From the IMG/VR virus record IMGVR_UViG_3300027976_000028, positions 1 through 64,000 of that record: a stretch of DNA of 64,000 bases; one strand, written 5' to 3'. Position 1 is the first letter of the stretch; every line of letters starts with the position of its first letter. Source of the DNA: a virus. Below the pieces are notes generated by a model. The model did no database searches, was not told the DNA's origin, and saw only the letters and a list, made by a program, of their open reading frames with translations. Shown here piece by piece: positions 55,081 to 62,361 of the stretch. A program made the position numbers and the translations under genes.

Positions 55081-55638
55081 TTATGTAACCAATCTACTAT
55101 GTTTCGGAACGCGAATCATCAAAAAGTCCATTTGATCAGACAAAATATTTCTATTCTGCAGGATCATATTTTCAGCATGTGAAGGAGCATAAGGGAGGTA
55201 CAGAAGTTCCATCTTTGCTTCTTTTAGCGTTAAATCCGATTTGCGTGAGTTGCAAGAGCGGCATGCTGTAACACAATTTTCAAATGAGTTCTCACCACCC
55301 TTACTTGTTGGCACAATATGGTCCCGGCTAAGTTGAGTGTGATTTGCATGGTGATCGCCACAGTACGCACAGATATTACGGTCCCGTCCAAACAATGTCC
55401 TATTTGTAAGGATAACAGTAGAATGCTTGTACGGATTGAACCCGTGACCTTTAATTGCAATAATGCTTGGCGATTCAAGGTAGCTCATCGTGCCATCCAT
55501 TTGGATTCCACCGCGGTAGCGAGCGACAATACCTCCAAGACTCCATGCCACTGCTTTGCGGGCGTGATAGGAAATTGCATCATCGTGCGAAATCCATTGT
55601 CTTGGCGTACCAGTAATGTCTAGTGCTAAAATTGTCAT
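55081..55638 (-). CDS. HNH endonuclease
   Basis: 185 aa. Zinc-bound HNH: CAYCGDHHANHTQ, LSRDHIVPTSKGGENSFENCVTACRSCNSRK has both CxxC pairs and the catalytic Asp-His. N-terminal domain WISHDDAISYHARKAVAW is common to large-phage HNH proteins. May be homing, packaging-linked or anti-host. Confidence 0.85.
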   Translation of the reverse strand: MTILALDITGTPRQWISHDDAISYHARKAVAWSLGGIVARYRGGIQMDGTMSYLESPSIIAIKGHGFNPYKHSTVILTNRTLFGRDRNICAYCGDHHANHTQLSRDHIVPTSKGGENSFENCVTACRSCNSRKSDLTLKEAKMELLYLPYAPSHAENMILQNRNILSDQMDFLMIRVPKHSRLVT

Positions 55639-55661
55639 TTAATTCTTCCCATTTATATTCT

Positions 55662-55919
55662 CTATGTACTTAGCTTCTTTAACATTAGTATCTCTGCTGC
55701 TTCTTGGATTCTTTCTTTTTCTGCGTCAACAAATAGCGGGAGGACAGCATTTACAAGTGCGATGACATATTCTTTTCCTTTGTCTCGGAGGTCACTGTAT
55801 TCAGATGAAGACGCTACGTAGCAATAAGTGCTATCCTTAAGCATTTCTTTAATACCACCAATTAATATCTTTGCAGCCATATCTTCTTTTGACATACCAT
55901 TCCTTATCGAATAAACCAT
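55662..55919 (-). CDS. Small hypothetical protein
   Basis: 85 aa, helical (SKEDMAAKILIGGIKEML; IALVNAVLPLFVDAEKERIQEAAEILMLKKL). Overlaps the upstream gene by 16 bases. Unknown. Confidence 0.5.
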   Translation of the reverse strand: MVYSIRNGMSKEDMAAKILIGGIKEMLKDSTYCYVASSSEYSDLRDKGKEYVIALVNAVLPLFVDAEKERIQEAAEILMLKKLST

Positions 55920-56491
55920 TCTGCTATTGCCTGGCCGCCACCAGTAGTTCCTTCTAAATCTCTTAACTTAATCCACGATCTACCTACTACAGTGTCATCC
56001 CTAACAATCGCTCTCCCAAGTAAAATTACAATGCCCCATTCATTGCGAGCCCACCGTGGTTTATACGGTGGTGCATTATCATCGAACTCGTTGGTTAGTA
56101 TCTTTCTTGTCAATTGATTTCCATCGCGATCTACTTCATAATATACTGCATCTTTAGGAACTATAAGGCCCGGTGGTATTTGATCAGTAGAATACCAGTG
56201 TCTAAATCCAGACACAATCCATTCGACCATAGTATGCGGTTCCCAGTATAACTGTCCAATATGGCCGCGTTTATACTTGCCGTGCCATTCATCTGCTGCC
56301 ATATTTCCTATTAATGTAACAAGCGTGTGGTCAGTTGCAACAACCCCTATAATATTGTCCTGTTCAACAAATTGCGCCCAGTTTGTTATAGGGATAATCT
56401 TATCACCACGAAGGATTACACTTAATCCAAATCGATCTTCCTTGTTGGGATTTCCATCCTCCCATTCGTACATCTCTGCATATCCTGACAT
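55904..56491 (-). CDS. Hypothetical early protein
   Basis: 195 aa, beta-rich with many tryptophans (EWEDGNPNKEDRFGLSVILRG, NWAQFVEQDNIIGVVATD, ARNEWGIVILLGRAIV). AAGGAATAACT before the ATG and a consensus promoter. Not recognised. Confidence 0.6.
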   Translation of the reverse strand: MSGYAEMYEWEDGNPNKEDRFGLSVILRGDKIIPITNWAQFVEQDNIIGVVATDHTLVTLIGNMAADEWHGKYKRGHIGQLYWEPHTMVEWIVSGFRHWYSTDQIPPGLIVPKDAVYYEVDRDGNQLTRKILTNEFDDNAPPYKPRWARNEWGIVILLGRAIVRDDTVVGRSWIKLRDLEGTTGGGQAIAEWFIR

Positions 56492-56518
56492 AGTTATTCC
56501 TTAATTATATATTGATAC

Positions 56519-56547
56519 ATTATACTACATAAAGACGCAATTGTCAA
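56519..56547 (-). promoter_or_regulatory. Consensus sigma70 early promoter
   Basis: TTGACA, 17 bases, TATAAT. Confidence 0.85.
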
Positions 56548-56549
56548 TA

Positions 56550-57284
56550 TTACATTACAATTTTCACTCTTGTTAGACGGGTTTCGGCTGGACCTTGCAT
56601 ATTGATTCCGTCATACTCAACATTGTGTAGACCGTGCAGAGTATGTCCATGGGCCTTGACTACGCCAACAATTGGATACTCTTCGGGCATGTCTGGCCAC
56701 ATATCAACAAGTTGCGAGCTGGTCCAAAAATACAGATTAGCACCATCTGTTGCTCGGACTACTGAGCCAGTAAACACCTTGCCTGCAAACTTTGCAATTG
56801 TTTTAACATTAATGCGAATGTGCTGCCCTACTACTCCTTGATGCATACTTGTAGTATATAAGCCTTGTGTCAATTCCTGTCGGACCTCCTTGATAAGTTC
56901 GCGATGGTAACGAGAGCCCATACATGCCATATACACCATTCCCTGGTCATCAACTTCGGCGGCTGTTATAAAGTTCAAAATCTTTTGGTCAAACTCCTTA
57001 ATAGTGCCAGCAAGTGCATCGAATGCAATGTATTGAAAGTGGTCAGCCATTGCTGCACCTACTTCGTAATCCTTGTTAGTAAGCGTTCGTAACCCCATTG
57101 TAATTGCATCAGTAATAATTGCTCGGTTTGCACGGTTCATAGGCTGTCCAGTGTCTTGACTCATTTCCGGAAACTTAATATACACCCCTTCATTTATGCG
57201 GTCAGCATGCGCTACCAATGCCCAGGCGGCAGCAATAGGTAGTTTGTTTTCCTTCAGGTACGCTTTTCTTTCGTCTGGGGTCAT
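56550..57284 (-). CDS. Hypothetical early protein
   Basis: 244 aa. Helical N-terminal half (DERKAYLKENKLPIAAAWALVAHADRI; AMADHFQYIAFDALAGTIKEF) and a C-terminal beta domain with VKAHGHTLHGLHNVEYDG. The layout suggests a small enzyme or DNA-processing protein; no catalytic motif was certain. Confidence 0.6.
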   Translation of the reverse strand: MTPDERKAYLKENKLPIAAAWALVAHADRINEGVYIKFPEMSQDTGQPMNRANRAIITDAITMGLRTLTNKDYEVGAAMADHFQYIAFDALAGTIKEFDQKILNFITAAEVDDQGMVYMACMGSRYHRELIKEVRQELTQGLYTTSMHQGVVGQHIRINVKTIAKFAGKVFTGSVVRATDGANLYFWTSSQLVDMWPDMPEEYPIVGVVKAHGHTLHGLHNVEYDGINMQGPAETRLTRVKIVM

Positions 57285-57310
57285 ATCATTTTCTATTCAT
57301 GTGATAGTTT

Positions 57311-57339
57311 ATTGTAGCATCATACGAGCCACTTGTCAA
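57311..57339 (-). promoter_or_regulatory. Sigma70 early promoter
   Basis: TTGACA, 17 bases, TACAAT. Confidence 0.8.
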
Positions 57340-57364
57340 GCTTCGGCTGTTGTATCTTTACAAC

Positions 57365-57371
57365 ATAAATA
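57365..57371 (+). promoter_or_regulatory. Late promoter motif ATAAATA
   Basis: Five bases before the ATG at 57377. Confidence 0.5.
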
Positions 57372-57376
57372 ACTGT

Positions 57377-58051
57377 ATGAATATCCTGCCGCAAATATTA
57401 CCAGAACTGGGCCTACAGCAACGAATGGACCTCATTGCTTGCTTCTTAAATAATAAAGAGTTTCAATCGTATCCTGGACGAAGTTTCGGATTAGATACTG
57501 GTCCTGCTATGGAAATCGTCAAGCCCATAATTGACAGTGTTCTTGGAGAAGGAACATGGAAACAGAATGGCGGCAACTTTTTCGAGACGAGTGTTGGTTA
57601 TCGCATTCATGCTGATACTGGCAAAGATGGCCCAGACAATGTGTTGCAGACCTTTGTATTTCCTCTGAGCCTTACGCCAAACACCATTGGAATTACAAAG
57701 CCAGAAAATGTGCGATTACTAATTCTAAATCAAACATGGGACGGCGATGCAGCATTTTTCGTGCGTGGCACACCAAATGTGCAAAGTGAATACAATATAG
57801 TAGTTGGCAACTATAGGGATGTAGGGAATAAAGACGATGGCGAGACTATCGACGGCCTGCTAATTGATCACTGTCCTCATTTGAATCCAAGTAACTTTGT
57901 GGGACTAAGCGTTGATAAAAATTTTCAATGGATACCAGGCATCCCTATTACCTTCCCTCGCAATAGGTTGCATGTAAGTTCAGCATTTACGCGGCAAGGG
58001 TATGAGAAGAAACTAGGCCTTAGTATTTTTACTTCTGGCCAGGGTCAGTAA
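57377..58051 (+). CDS. Fe(II)/2-oxoglutarate oxygenase-like protein
   Basis: 224 aa from the ATG that follows the late motif. HxD motif in SVGYRIHADTGKDG, LQTFVFPL after it, and a distal His in RLHVSSAFTRQGYEKKLGLSIF fit the double-stranded beta helix of 2OG oxygenases. Converges with QueC, overlapping by 23 bases. Substrate unknown. Confidence 0.55.
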   Translation: MNILPQILPELGLQQRMDLIACFLNNKEFQSYPGRSFGLDTGPAMEIVKPIIDSVLGEGTWKQNGGNFFETSVGYRIHADTGKDGPDNVLQTFVFPLSLTPNTIGITKPENVRLLILNQTWDGDAAFFVRGTPNVQSEYNIVVGNYRDVGNKDDGETIDGLLIDHCPHLNPSNFVGLSVDKNFQWIPGIPITFPRNRLHVSSAFTRQGYEKKLGLSIFTSGQGQ

Positions 58052-58658
58052 AGACAAGCGCCCCAAGCGCCCAGGCACGTTCTTTACAGTTATAACACTC
58101 GCTGCAACGTCCAACAGTTAGTGCAGTACACGAATGTGTTAATTCAATTAACGGCCAAACATTAAATGTCTTGTATAAGCTAAGTGTGTGCCGTTTGTCA
58201 ACTAATGCAAATGGGCATGTTGTTCCTGGAAAATAAACAACAGATGGACGCTGCGGGTATTCGCCGGGCATAGGTACAGGTGGATGTGCTTGACTACCAT
58301 AAAATACATGTTGCATATTATGCAAAGTTATTGCGTCTTGGTGCCCGCTGCGGCTTTGCTGACTGTGATGTAATGTTGGATCGCCCACTTTAATCGGCCG
58401 CGGTAAATTTATATCAAGTTTTGTATTAATCCAATCAACTATTGGGCTAACGTAATCCCACGCGCCATCGGCTCTTGCAACTGTGAAGGGAGTGATAGTC
58501 TGAGTACTGTTAGACATCTTATGCTCAAGAGCAATGAGGTATAACAGTATTGCAGAGTCTGCGCCGCCACTTAACATTACTCCAATTCGTTCGACATTCT
58601 CTGGCAAAGTTATATCGATTTGTTTTATGTAATCGTCCTTGCCAACGGTAATTCTCAT
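58029..58658 (-). CDS. queC: QueC-like 7-cyano-7-deazaguanine synthase
   Basis: 209 aa. PP-loop VMLSGGADSAILLYL and the QueC zinc pattern SC-x8-C-x2-C-x2-C (SCTALTVGRCSECYNC) near the end. QueC turns carboxy-deazaguanine into preQ0 using ATP and ammonia. QueD is at 45 kb; FolE and QueE are not in the window. It could feed tRNA queuosine or 7-deazaguanine DNA modification. Confidence 0.75.
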   Translation of the reverse strand: MRITVGKDDYIKQIDITLPENVERIGVMLSGGADSAILLYLIALEHKMSNSTQTITPFTVARADGAWDYVSPIVDWINTKLDINLPRPIKVGDPTLHHSQQSRSGHQDAITLHNMQHVFYGSQAHPPVPMPGEYPQRPSVVYFPGTTCPFALVDKRHTLSLYKTFNVWPLIELTHSCTALTVGRCSECYNCKERAWALGALVFTDPGQK

Positions 58659-58659
58659 A

Positions 58660-59421
58660 TTAGTGCCTATGTTGTAAATGCTTCAATACTTTATCTACAT
58701 TTGCCACAGTAAACGGTACATTTAAAATCAAATGCCAAGAGTCGTTTACCCACGACATAGTGCGGTGTGTCATACGGGTGTTGACGTAATATACTCGTCC
58801 AAGTTCGATGTTTAATTTTTGATCTGCGCCCAACAGCCAATCGTACTCCATGGGTCCGCAGTTCTTAAGAAATGCCACCAACCTAAAGCAAGGCCTTGGC
58901 ATACCAGGATGGTCGCGGTGCGGGACAAAATAGCCACCGATGCTACTGTTAATAATGAATGATCTTCCTAACGGAGTAAACTCGTCAAGGAATCCTTTAA
59001 GGCTTATTAATCCACCTGGTGGCGGAATATCGCAATCAAGATATAATTGTGTCGGATTGCAAAATTCTTTCTCATCAGGGATACGACCAAGTTTGTTTGC
59101 TGCCTCGGGGATGCTTGGGGCAATAGTATGATCCCATCCTTCGATGGTAGTAAGTGTCATAGACTTACGATTATTTGGACGGTCTGAGCGCGGTAAATAA
59201 TCAACCCAATCGTTTGAATACTTTTGATTAATGACCCCTTCTAACCCTAGTACGTCTATTTTCCAGTCAAGTGGTTCAAAATTGCCAATTTGACTCAATG
59301 CCATTTCACATTCCAACACTCCAGGCATAGTATGGCATCGTTCAATGTTTATACCAACTCTGCTGCCGCTTACACCGGCACCTTGCACTGCATTTGGATT
59401 TGATTTATTAAATAGTGTCAT
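58660..59421 (-). CDS. 2OG-Fe(II)/aspartyl-hydroxylase-like protein
   Basis: 253 aa. HxD in GGYFVPHRDHPG (about 165-176), FRLVAFLKNCGPMEYDW, then a distal MTHRTMSWVNDSWHLILNVPF: the order of aspartyl/asparaginyl beta-hydroxylase-like oxygenases. Ten-base-scale spacing to QueC (one base apart) suggests co-expression. Confidence 0.6.
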   Translation of the reverse strand: MTLFNKSNPNAVQGAGVSGSRVGINIERCHTMPGVLECEMALSQIGNFEPLDWKIDVLGLEGVINQKYSNDWVDYLPRSDRPNNRKSMTLTTIEGWDHTIAPSIPEAANKLGRIPDEKEFCNPTQLYLDCDIPPPGGLISLKGFLDEFTPLGRSFIINSSIGGYFVPHRDHPGMPRPCFRLVAFLKNCGPMEYDWLLGADQKLNIELGRVYYVNTRMTHRTMSWVNDSWHLILNVPFTVANVDKVLKHLQHRH

Positions 59422-59524
59422 ATTAGATTTTCTAATTCTTCTTTGATTACTTTCAATGATCAGATTGCGCCATTTTGATGTATGGTTGCTATTGTGCTAA
59501 AATATTTCTCTAATCTACTAACAT

Positions 59525-59532
59525 TATTTATA
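59525..59532 (-). promoter_or_regulatory. Exact TATAAATA late promoter
   Basis: Minus strand, about 104 bases before the gene starting at 59421; overlaps the stop of the gene at 59528. The 59422-59524 stretch holds no convincing ORF. Confidence 0.55.
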
Positions 59533-60076
59533 CCGTAATTATAAACAATTTAAATCGTTCTTGTAATTCCGGGTATGTTAACCGTTCTGCAGTAGTAGCA
59601 TCATTAAGAGCAATACTCAAACAATACCTATCTTTGTCGGCATTCTCAACAGTATGTAAACAACCTACATTTACAATATTAAAATGGTGTAGCTCTTGTC
59701 TTTCAGCTTCTATTGCATCCTTATCGGGTATTCTAAGATATTTAGTATTAGCCATGCTAATTCCCGATGTAATGTTGTTAACGTTATTTGGTCTGTACCA
59801 TATCATATTACTTCCTTGGCCGCCGGCAATGTAGTTAAGTTTTGCCTTGTCATTGAGTTCGTGACCGTCGACGTGAATTTGATGTTTAGCAAAAGGTTTT
59901 AGATAAAACATTTCAAGCCATTGGATTTGAATATTAAACTCCTTTAAAAGGGTAGCATGTGCAGCATCATCAATGATGCTATTGGGAACGCGGGCCTGGA
60001 CAATTGACGTTTTGTACTGCTCAAAGTCAATATCTATGTTGATATCCAAATTAAGTTTGCTGTAGTAGTTGTTCAT
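59528..60076 (-). CDS. 2OG-Fe(II) oxygenase-like protein
   Basis: 182 aa. HxD in KHQIHVDGHEL, KLNYIAGGQGSNMIWYRP, then a distal NVGCLHTVENADKDRYCLSIAL with His and a 2OG-binding-type Arg. Overlaps the next oxygenase-like gene by 4 bases. No close functional relative known to me. Confidence 0.6.
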   Translation of the reverse strand: MNNYYSKLNLDINIDIDFEQYKTSIVQARVPNSIIDDAAHATLLKEFNIQIQWLEMFYLKPFAKHQIHVDGHELNDKAKLNYIAGGQGSNMIWYRPNNVNNITSGISMANTKYLRIPDKDAIEAERQELHHFNIVNVGCLHTVENADKDRYCLSIALNDATTAERLTYPELQERFKLFIITV

Positions 60077-60603
60077 TTACTACTTTCAAATAGCACACAC
60101 GCATGTTCGAATGAATATTGCTGCTGAACACTCCAGCTAAGAATAACTCTATTAGATATGCCGCGGTTAATAACTTCATGCGGAATTAAATTGTTAATAA
60201 GTGTTGGATGTAGTAACACAAATCTAAAAATTTCAGTCACTGGAGATCGCACTAAATTGTACACACGGGCTGCATCGTATTCTAACTCTACATTGTCTTC
60301 TAACTTGTAAAATATAGTATCTGACTCTTCTGTTCCACTTATAGGAATGTTAAAGGCACAATTTCTAGCTGCATCTATATGCAATGGAATACCTTTGCCA
60401 CTATGAATAGTATATATATTGTATAACTCGCTAAGGAATGGAAACTGATCTCTAATAGAGGTCATGTAATGGTCATCTTTTACTCTACGTTGATGTGGGG
60501 CCAACCCCACTTGCGATTTAAATTGTTCGTCGAAAACTAATGTTCTAATATACTCTATGTCTAATTCTACATCAGGTGCATAGATAAGATTGGTACTGTT
60601 CAT
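60073..60603 (-). CDS. 2OG-Fe(II) oxygenase-like protein
   Basis: 176 aa. GKGIPLHIDAARNCAFNIPISG carries HxD; NNLIPHEVINRGISNRVILSWSV carries the distal His and Arg. Same domain plan as the gene at 59528, so probably an old tandem duplication. TATAAATA five bases before the ATG. Confidence 0.6.
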   Translation of the reverse strand: MNSTNLIYAPDVELDIEYIRTLVFDEQFKSQVGLAPHQRRVKDDHYMTSIRDQFPFLSELYNIYTIHSGKGIPLHIDAARNCAFNIPISGTEESDTIFYKLEDNVELEYDAARVYNLVRSPVTEIFRFVLLHPTLINNLIPHEVINRGISNRVILSWSVQQQYSFEHACVLFESSK

Positions 60604-60608
60604 ACAAT

Positions 60609-60616
60609 TATTTATA
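60609..60616 (-). promoter_or_regulatory. Exact TATAAATA late promoter
   Basis: Minus strand, five bases before the ATG at 60603. Confidence 0.65.
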
Positions 60617-60619
60617 CGT

Positions 60620-61033
60620 TTATTGAATGACTGCTAGTCTAATTCCTTTGGATTTAAGGCGTTCTTCCCATGCAAAGAATGTTGCTCCGTGCGTCATAAC
60701 ACCCTGATAATCCCATTCGTATTGATGTACCATTTCGTGAGCAACGACTCTGATTAGCTTCTTTATGTTTGGAAATTGTTTTTCTATGCGGATTACTACA
60801 GTATAATGCTTGCCCCATCGTGAACCACGTTGCCATCCTTCGCATTCGCCCCAAATGCCACGTTTAGTGTAACTGCGGACGACAATTTTTGGCATGGTCA
60901 ACATCCCATTAAAAACTGCATTGTTAACAGCATTGTATATTGATATTACCATATCAGCCGTGACAACTGTTGGTGACTTGTTGCCTTGTTTATCGGCATA
61001 CTTAACAAGCGTATTTAACTGGAGCTTTGCCAT
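60620..61033 (-). CDS. SprT-like zinc metalloprotease
   Basis: 137 aa. VVAHEMVHQYEW is the HExxH zinc helix, followed by the third ligand in GVMTHGATFFAWEERL. SprT/Spartan proteins cut proteins bound to DNA. A leader with GGGGGAT lies between a late motif and the ATG. Confidence 0.82.
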   Translation of the reverse strand: MAKLQLNTLVKYADKQGNKSPTVVTADMVISIYNAVNNAVFNGMLTMPKIVVRSYTKRGIWGECEGWQRGSRWGKHYTVVIRIEKQFPNIKKLIRVVAHEMVHQYEWDYQGVMTHGATFFAWEERLKSKGIRLAVIQ

Positions 61034-61060
61034 AAATCCCCCTGGTTATTGCGAACGCTC

Positions 61061-61067
61061 TATTTAG
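61061..61067 (-). promoter_or_regulatory. Late promoter motif CTAAATA
   Basis: About 27 bases before the SprT-like ATG. Confidence 0.5.
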
Positions 61068-61104
61068 TTATTAAACAAATTTCTTGAACTGCTTGCTTAA
61101 TACC

Positions 61105-61728
61105 CTATACAGGCATAAGCATCAATACTTGATTAATTTCGTCCCAATTATTGAAGCGTCGAATAGTCAGATCATCTACGTCCCTATTCCACGGGTGGTC
61201 AATTAGAAATGTTGCATGTCCAGCACTTGCACTTGCCCTTGCAGTTGCTTCGGTGGCTGTCACACACACTGCATTTTCGTGTTCTTTGAGCAATGGATAT
61301 AGTTTTGTTGTTTTATCAACCACTACTAAATCTCGGAATACGTTTGGGAAAACAAGTTCAAGATTAGCACGTTTTAGTATCGCACGATGCAAAGCACCAT
61401 GAGCGCGGCTATAACCAATAATGTACCACCCTTGTTTATGCAGGCTTGGTAACACTGCTTGGGAGTTTAGTATTGGATACGTGGCACCCCATTGCCACGA
61501 TTCTGAGAGAAATTCGTGGTTCCATAAGGCTGCAAGTTCTTCTGGTACGCCAAGCCATGCTCCAAGGTGCTCTCGTAGCAACAACGGGGTGTTTGTAGCA
61601 TTGCTAAGCCTGTTAAGACTATGCAGCCATTTTACTAATGCACCAACGGTATCAACGCAAGTGTCATCTAAATCAATAATTAGCTTACGAGGTATGTCAT
61701 TGATTGCATTAGCCTGCAAGTTCAACAC
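61105..61728 (-). CDS. 5'(3')-deoxyribonucleotidase-like HAD protein
   Basis: 207 aa. IIDLDDTCVDTVGALVKWL is HAD motif I; a late FLIDHPWNRDVD matches the DxPWN-type motif of the NT5C deoxynucleotidase family. Likely removes phosphate from (d)NMPs. No ATG near the 5' end: a GTG at 61728 or nearby TTG is probable, overlapping the clpS stop. Confidence 0.65.
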   Translation of the reverse strand: MLNLQANAINDIPRKLIIDLDDTCVDTVGALVKWLHSLNRLSNATNTPLLLREHLGAWLGVPEELAALWNHEFLSESWQWGATYPILNSQAVLPSLHKQGWYIIGYSRAHGALHRAILKRANLELVFPNVFRDLVVVDKTTKLYPLLKEHENAVCVTATEATARASASAGHATFLIDHPWNRDVDDLTIRRFNNWDEINQVLMLMPV

Positions 61729-62017
61729 TTACGCCCAATGGGTGACCATTCGTTCGAGCAATCTGCGTTGATTCCATTGCCTTTTGTTCAGCAACTTCGT
61801 AACTATAGACTCCGGCAGTGCCTTTGCCTTGTTGATGAACCTGTAACATAATTTGGACCGCTGCTTCTTGGTCGCGATGGAATATAACTTTTAACAGTTC
61901 GATTACAAATTCCATTGGTGTTGCATTATCATTTAGGACCACTACGCGAAATCGCTCTGGTTCTTTAACACCAATTACGTTGTTGGTTTTCTTAATTGTT
62001 TCGGTATCAGTAGTCAT
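61709..62017 (-). CDS. clpS: ClpS N-end-rule adaptor
   Basis: 102 aa from the ATG with GGAAG upstream (an ATG 12 bases earlier is weaker). FRVVVLNDNATPMEFVIELL is the N-degron pocket region; FHRDQEAAVQIMLQVHQQGKGTAGVYSYEVAEQKA continues the ClpS fold, including the Met-containing helix and VHxxG. ClpS delivers N-end-rule substrates to ClpA, also encoded here. Confidence 0.92.
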   Translation of the reverse strand: MTTDTETIKKTNNVIGVKEPERFRVVVLNDNATPMEFVIELLKVIFHRDQEAAVQIMLQVHQQGKGTAGVYSYEVAEQKAMESTQIARTNGHPLGVSVELAG

Positions 62018-62041
62018 TATATCTTCCATGTTGTTACATAC

Positions 62042-62048
62042 TATTTAG
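62042..62048 (-). promoter_or_regulatory. Late promoter motif CTAAATA
   Basis: About 25 bases before the clpS ATG; combined with an early promoter, so clpS may be made throughout infection. Confidence 0.45.
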
Positions 62049-62079
62049 TTTGGGAATCACTATAATATAGTGACACTTA

Positions 62080-62108
62080 ATTGTACAACAAAAACGTTGC
62101 AATGTCAA
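62080..62108 (-). promoter_or_regulatory. Sigma70 early promoter
   Basis: TTGACA, 17 bases, TACAAT; -35 overlaps the bS21 stop codon. Confidence 0.8.
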
Positions 62109-62356
62109 TACATTCTTTTTAATGCTCCAAGACCGTTTGACGCTACTTGTTTGAGCCACCTGCAACGTGCTTTGCTTTTTGCAACTTTTCGAGCCATAGT
62201 TGGCTTAATAAACGCCTCGCGTTCCTTGAGTTCCTCAAGTAACCCATTATCTTCAATTTTATTCTTAAACTTGCGCAATGCTTTCTCTAAATTGCCATCT
62301 TGGACTATTACTATTGTACCCTTCTTTCGGGTATTTTTATTTGGATTGTCTCTCAT
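62105..62356 (-). CDS. rpsU: Ribosomal protein bS21
   Basis: 83 aa from MRDNPNKNTRKK. IVQDGNLEKALRKFKNKIEDNGLLEELKEREAFIKPTMARKVAKSKARCRW aligns with bacterial bS21, including the basic central helix. bS21 sits near the anti-Shine-Dalgarno of 16S rRNA and influences initiation. Six bases after clpX without its own Shine-Dalgarno, so probably coupled. Phage copies are known in large phages. Confidence 0.88.
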   Translation of the reverse strand: MRDNPNKNTRKKGTIVIVQDGNLEKALRKFKNKIEDNGLLEELKEREAFIKPTMARKVAKSKARCRWLKQVASNGLGALKRMY

Positions 62357-62361
62357 GTATT

